64,000 nt of DNA from Rhododendron vialii (Eukaryota; Streptophyta; Magnoliopsida; Ericales; Ericaceae): contig NC_080558.1 in NCBI RefSeq assembly GCF_030253575.1, positions 41,731,611 to 41,795,610 on the forward strand. The letters are read 5' to 3'. The notes under the pieces were generated by a model that did no database searches, was not told the DNA's origin, and saw only the letters and a program-made list of their open reading frames with translations. Position 1 is the stretch's first letter. Each line of letters opens with the position of its first letter. Shown piece by piece: positions 59,493 through 64,000 of this stretch. A program made the position numbers and the translations under genes.

Positions 59493-62400
59493 ATGAGTGA
59501 CATCTTGGGGAACATACTTAATGACACAGTTAATGAGAGCGAGTTGATAACTGCCGGAGAAATGGAGAAGAAGAGGATCAGAGAAGAGATCAGAACGTTG
59601 GGGTTGTCGCGCAGGCGGGAGATAGAAGCGGAAGTCGTTAGGGAAATGATTATGGAGGGGGAGTTAGAAGCTGAAGTCGTTAGTGACATCTTGGGGAACG
59701 CACTTGATGAGAGGGAGTTGATGGTTGCCGAAGAAATGGAGAAGAAGAGGATCAGAGAAGAGATCAAAGCGTCAGGGTTGTCGCGCAGGCGGGAGTTGGA
59801 AACTGAAGTTGCTAGGGAAATGACGATGGAAGGGGTTTTCGATAGGGGTAGCGACTTGGTAGGGCTTTCATTGAAGGATTATGGGCACCTAGGGGTTGGA
59901 TTTGGGAAAAGGATCCAAAAGCAGGGAGAGAATGATGGGAGGAGTTCTGTGGTGGAGACTAAAGACAGCATACTTCTTGGTGCTTTTCCATTTCAACGTG
60001 ATCCAGAGGCGGTATTGAAGGGTAGGATGCCAATTCCTGAACCGATCAAAGAGGTTAGTAAGGGACAAGTGATCTCATTGGTAATGGACTAAACCTTTCT
60101 TGTGGTTGTCATGTTTATTCTATTTTGTTGCATGTTGCGAATTTCCTTAAATCATTTAGTATTTGGGAACGAGTCTGGCGGCCTCTCTTTGTATCTACTG
60201 CGTGGTATCTGCCATTTGCTTGTAAGTTGCAACTATCTCCTAAAGTGGGGTTTGTTGTTGATTACTTGAAAAATTAGGTGAGCTATAGGGCAATGTAGAC
60301 CTTCTCGGGCAATGAGGGCAAAAGAATATGTATGCCTAGTTAAGATGATTGAAGTTTATGAAGCCTAAGAAGATGATACATATTATTCAATTGACTCATA
60401 CTATACCGTGTGATTTGGGTAACAAAGTATATTGCAGGATTGGAAATCCCCAATGGTTGACAACTCAGTGAAAGAGTAGGGAATTACTTTAGACTCGTAA
60501 TTTCTATTTTATCGTGGCTTATGTAACCGTTTGTATTTTTTGTATCTGCTCATGTTCATGTATGCTTACTTCGACCAATTGGTTTCTGTTTCAACCTACT
60601 GTTTTCGAGATCTTCTGTATGAAACTTACCTTCATTACGCAGGGGATTTTGGAGTTCTCCGAACTTTCGTTATGCTACTTTTTTGTTAGTCATGTTAATT
60701 CCTAATTCAACCAGGCAAACATGTGCTAAGAACTAGTAGATTTCACTTTTCTGAAATTATACGAAAAGGGACTCTTAAATTTATCCTCCCATACAGAAGC
60801 CTCCTTTTCCTTATAGAATAAGTTAAAAAAAAAAAAATTTAAACAGAATTTTTCATCAACTACCGCTGGATCTACAAGGGAAAAATGGGCTACTCCAATC
60901 TGTTGCATCATGCGCGTGTTCTGTATACCATGTGAATGCCGTTGGATGTCATATGTAGGTTCCCCTGTCTACCTTTCATCGGGCGGTTGCATCATTCACT
61001 TGCTTTAGGATATAGTTAGGATACAGGCATGGCATGGGTCTCACATTGTTGATCCAAGTTTTAAGCAAATTGGACCCTCTTATCCTTGGGTTGATGGTGG
61101 AATATGAACATAAAGAAGCTTCGAGTTTCTTAGTGATGCCTGGGGTTTATCCAGTGGAATATTGCTGACAGATTGGTAGGGGTTTTTTATTGTCTCTTTC
61201 TTATTTCATTATTTCCCTCCTTAGATGTGGGCTGTGAGTTTTGTTTTCTGGTGTTTTGTTGGACCTGTGACGTATAGCTGTTGTCTGTTGAGGGCCAAGG
61301 CTGTCCGGCAAGCTTGGTTTGTCTCTAGGGTACACCCCTAAGAACTTGTATGTTTGGTCTTGAATGACATGAGTATTATCAAGAAAAAGAAGAAGACGAC
61401 GACGCTTAGAGTTTCTGCCATACACAAAAATACAAAAAAAAAAAAAGAAAAAGAAAAAGAGAGTTTCTCTTATTGTCGATTCCTATTGTGAGACCATTCT
61501 ACCCCTTTTGTTTGCCACCTCCTTTATTCGCCACCAAATACACGACCATATTTTCTTGTGTCGGATTGGGACACGCCCAGATATACATACCCAGCTTTTG
61601 GGTTTGTTGCATGCCTCGTATCTAAAGAGTTGGGATTCATGGAGATCCGATATGATAGCAACTCTTCAGTAGTTTCATTTTCATGCTGCCTCACTTGCAA
61701 ACTTATGTTGGAAGAGTCATAATACACATTGAAGTGCATGGATACCTAATATTTAACTTGTTAGCTGTGATCTAAATTTACTTAGAACCCATATGGGGTT
61801 GGGATTTCATATTTCCACCCTTGCATTTTGCAATTTACAATCTGATTTGCCATTTCCACATACAACATCGGACTGAGAAGAATACGATAGCCTAGTTACT
61901 AATAAAACCTAGGTCCTTTAATCTGCATGAGACTAGTGAGATTACATATGAAGACTCGATCTGTATTCTGCTGCCCCTCCCGCATATCATGATTATATTC
62001 GTTTATTTATCTTCCTTTTCTAAGCAACTTGTTTCGTGGTTACTGCATACTATTTTGCTGCAGGCTAAGCATTTTCCCTCAGTCAATTTGTTTAAGAAGT
62101 TACGGAAAGAGTGGAGTTGCTCTCTGTGTCAGTTCAATGCCACATCCGAGCATCGACTGAACGACCATTTACAAGGAAGGAAGCACAAAGCAAAGGAGAA
62201 AGCAAAGGCAGAAACCACTAAACCAGTGAACAAAAATGCTGACAATTCTGAGGCATCGGTGGAGGAAGCTGAATATTCAAATGAAGTGGGAATGAACCTA
62301 GTATGGGCTTCGGTTTTCATAATTTCCTCCCTTGCATTTTGCAATTTACTATCTGATTGTCCATTTCCACTTTCCACATTGGACTGAGAAGAATATAAGA

Positions 62401-63095
62401 GATTCTAGTTACTAATAAAACCTTGGTCCTTTAATCGGCATGAGACTAGTGAGATACATAAGAACACTTGATCTGCATTCTGCTGCCCCTCCCCCACATC
62501 ATGATTATCTTCGTTATTTATCTAAATTTTTTTTATGTAACTTGTTTCAAGGTTACTGCATAGTATTATTTTGCTGCAGGCTAAGCCTTTGGACTCGAGC
62601 GTTTCTGGGGTAAAGCGGAAATCTGAAGCACCAATTACTGAATTTGTCAATGATACGCCCTCAGTCAATTTGAGTAAAAAGTTACAGAAACTGTGGAGTT
62701 GTTCTCTGTGTAAGGTTGCTGTCACATGTGAGCTTGATCTGAGCTGCCACTTACATGGAAAAATACACAATGCGAAGGAAAAGGCAATAGCAGAAACCAC
62801 TAAACCACTGAACAAAAATGCTGACAATTCTGAGGCATTGGTGGAGGAAGCTGAAAATTCAGATGAACAAGAAATGAACGATGTCGATTCGGTTGATTGT
62901 GAATTGAAGCTAAAAGGGGAATTGAAGAATACAAATGATGGTGCTGAAGTGAGTGAAAATGAGATCGCTACAGATCAAAATAATGATTTCAAATTCCGGT
63001 GCAACATATGCAAGTTTGGAACCAATGCCGAAGAGGAGATGACCGATCATCGGAGGGAGTTGTGTTACGTGACTCTGTGGGAGGTAAGCCTGTAA
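59493..63095 (+). CDS. U1/C2H2-type zinc-finger protein, array copy C
   Basis: Coding exons proposed: 59493-60080 (exon 2, which itself starts after an acceptor at 59469), 62064-62300 and 62580-63095, giving 1341 nt and 446 aa, all joining in frame. The exon-1 equivalent near 59073 has ATG but reaches TGA after six codons, so translation probably starts at the ATG at 59493 (MSDILGN), a codon gene A lacks. Exon 2 has two helix repeats (REEIRTLGLSRRREIEAEV and REEIKASGLSRRRELETEV). The fingers are WSCSLCQFNAT...HLQGRKHKAKE, WSCSLCKVAVTC...HLHGKIHNAKE and a terminal RCNICKFGTNAEEEMTDH. The last is followed by WEVSL and a stop, earlier than in A; a donor-like gaggtaagc lies at 63081, so a further exon could follow. 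Expression is uncertain. Its role is as unknown as that of A. Confidence 0.65.
61140..61395 (+). mobile_element. LINE 3'-end remnant in intron 2 of copy C
   Basis: The counterpart of 51905-52090, with ctggtgttttgttggacctg and aacttgtatgtttggtcttgaatgacatgagtattatcaa. It shares position and neighbours with the copy in B, so it was there before B and C separated. Confidence 0.65.
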
Positions 63096-63224
63096 AACGA
63101 ATGGTGCAGCAGCTGAGGAAAGGAGGAATCAGATGCATGTATAGTAGGATGATCAGAGTGCAGATGACTAATTGTTAGTGTTTTTTTTGTTTTTATCTTT
63201 ATAGTTCAAAACCTCTAGAGGCAA

Positions 63225-64000
63225 ATGTGAGCTTGATTTGAAGCGCCACTTACAAGGAAGGACGCACAAAGCAAAGGAAAAGGCAATAGCAGAAACCACT
63301 GAACAAAAATGTGAGCTTGATTTGAAGCGCCACTTACAATTAAGTCATCTCATTTTCACTCACTTCAGTGGTTTAGTGGTTTCTGCTAATGCCTTTTCCT
63401 TCGCTTACAAGGAAAAGGAAGGATGCACAAAGCGAAGGAAAAGGCAATATGAGAAACCACTAAACCCACTGAACAAAAATGCTGACAATTCTGAGGCATT
63501 GGTGGAGGAAGCTGAATATTCAGATGAACAAGAAATGAATGATGTTGATTCAGGTGATTGTGGATTGAAGCTAAAAGGGGAATTGAAGAAGGATGCACAA
63601 AGCGAAGGTATTGTTACGTGACTGTGTAGGAGGTAAGCCTGTAAAACCACTAAACCACTTACATGAAGGATGCACAAAGCGAAGGAAAGGCATATCAGAA
63701 ACACTGAACAAAAATGGTGACAATTCTGAGGCATCAGTGGAGGGAGCTGAATATTCAAATGAACAAAAAATGAATGATGTCGATTCGGTTGATTGTGGAT
63801 TGAAGCTAAAAGGGGAATTGAAGGATACAAATGTTGGTGCTAAAGTGAGTGAAAATGAGATCGCTAGAGATCAACACAATGATTTCAAATTCCGGTGCAA
63901 CATATGCAAGTTTGGAACCAATGCCGAAGAGGAGATGACCGATCATCGGAGGGAGATGTCAGATGTGTTACGTGACTCTGTGGGAGGTAAGCCTGTAAAA
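63225..64000 (+). pseudogene. Rearranged extra zinc-finger units after copy C (runs off window)
   Basis: Pieces of the zinc-finger exon recur: CELDLKRHLQGRTHKAKEKA at about 63228, CELDLKRHLQ again at about 63310, the NADNSEALVEEAEYSDEQEM block at 63475-63540, and a further NSEAS...EYSNEQKMND block from 63720 leading into a terminal finger (RCNICKFGTNAEEEMTDH) at 63895. No continuous frame joins them, and several joins fall inside the finger. They look like unequal-exchange and fold-back products. The array continues beyond 64000. Confidence 0.75.
63366..63471. repeat. Fold-back inversion within the zinc-finger units
   Basis: cagtggtttagtggtttctg, then ctaatgccttttccttcgct (63366-63405), is the reverse complement of the coding-strand stretch at 63431-63471 (agcgaaggaaaaggcaatat, gagaaaccactaaaccc). 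The arms are about 40 bases with a 25-base loop, made of zinc-finger exon sequence and not of a transposon. Confidence 0.88.

Noticed and set aside
1..64000. CRISPR array, bacterial operon, phage or plasmid system
   Set aside because: The direct repeats seen are plant minisatellites, MITEs or exon duplications; genes have introns and plastid targeting sequences.

Overview
The window is nuclear DNA from a flowering plant, most likely a eudicot. Genes are split by GT-AG introns, plastid-targeted proteins are encoded, and most intergenic and intronic space is plant transposon debris (L1-type LINEs, tRNA-derived SINEs, Stowaway-like, Harbinger-like, hAT-like and foldback elements, a Copia LTR piece, a FAR1/MULE relic). 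I cannot name the species. No bacterial-type operon, CRISPR array, rRNA or tRNA gene was seen.

Layout. 0.1-2.6 kb: an intact single-exon B3-domain gene of the DUF313 type (minus strand), with a truncated, frameshifted copy of its 3' part beside it. 5.3-13.65 kb: a six-exon plastid glutathione peroxidase gene (minus). A 5'-truncated, dead L1-type LINE lies antisense in its first intron, and a Stowaway-like MITE in its third. 13.7-29.6 kb: gene-poor DNA with MITEs, SINE copies, an inverted Copia LTR fragment, a 293-bp tandem duplication, and a FAR1-like pseudogene at 23.7-26.05 kb split by a 695-bp Harbinger-like MITE. 28.7-29.6 kb: two head-to-tail long foldback elements just upstream of the next gene. 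29.7-38.4 kb: a PP2C protein phosphatase gene (plus) with a probable non-coding first exon and ten coding exons (367 aa).

42.1-64.0 kb: a dispersed tandem array of three related genes (A, B, C, plus strand) for U1/C2H2-type zinc-finger proteins. Each has an N-terminal charged helical block repeated one, three or two times, then two copies of a zinc-finger exon. Copy A is intact (460 aa). Copy B carries a 1-bp insertion before a splice site and has lost its last finger. Copy C lacks a usable exon 1 but is otherwise open; it is followed by rearranged extra zinc-finger units running off the window, one of them snapped back into a hairpin. A cytochrome c6A gene (minus, 54.8-57.8 kb) sits between B and C, with a LINE 3' fragment flanked by a 13-bp target duplication in its intron.

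The genes do not form a pathway. GPX (thioredoxin-dependent peroxide reduction in the plastid) and cytochrome c6A (thylakoid lumen) share a compartment only. The most novel part is the zinc-finger array: its zinc-finger exons A3, B3 and C3 are phase 0-0, so the exon can be duplicated without breaking the frame, and chimeric exons, insertions and gene decay can be followed copy by copy. Splice sites were placed by eye from consensus, reading frame and family conservation; no transcript data were available.
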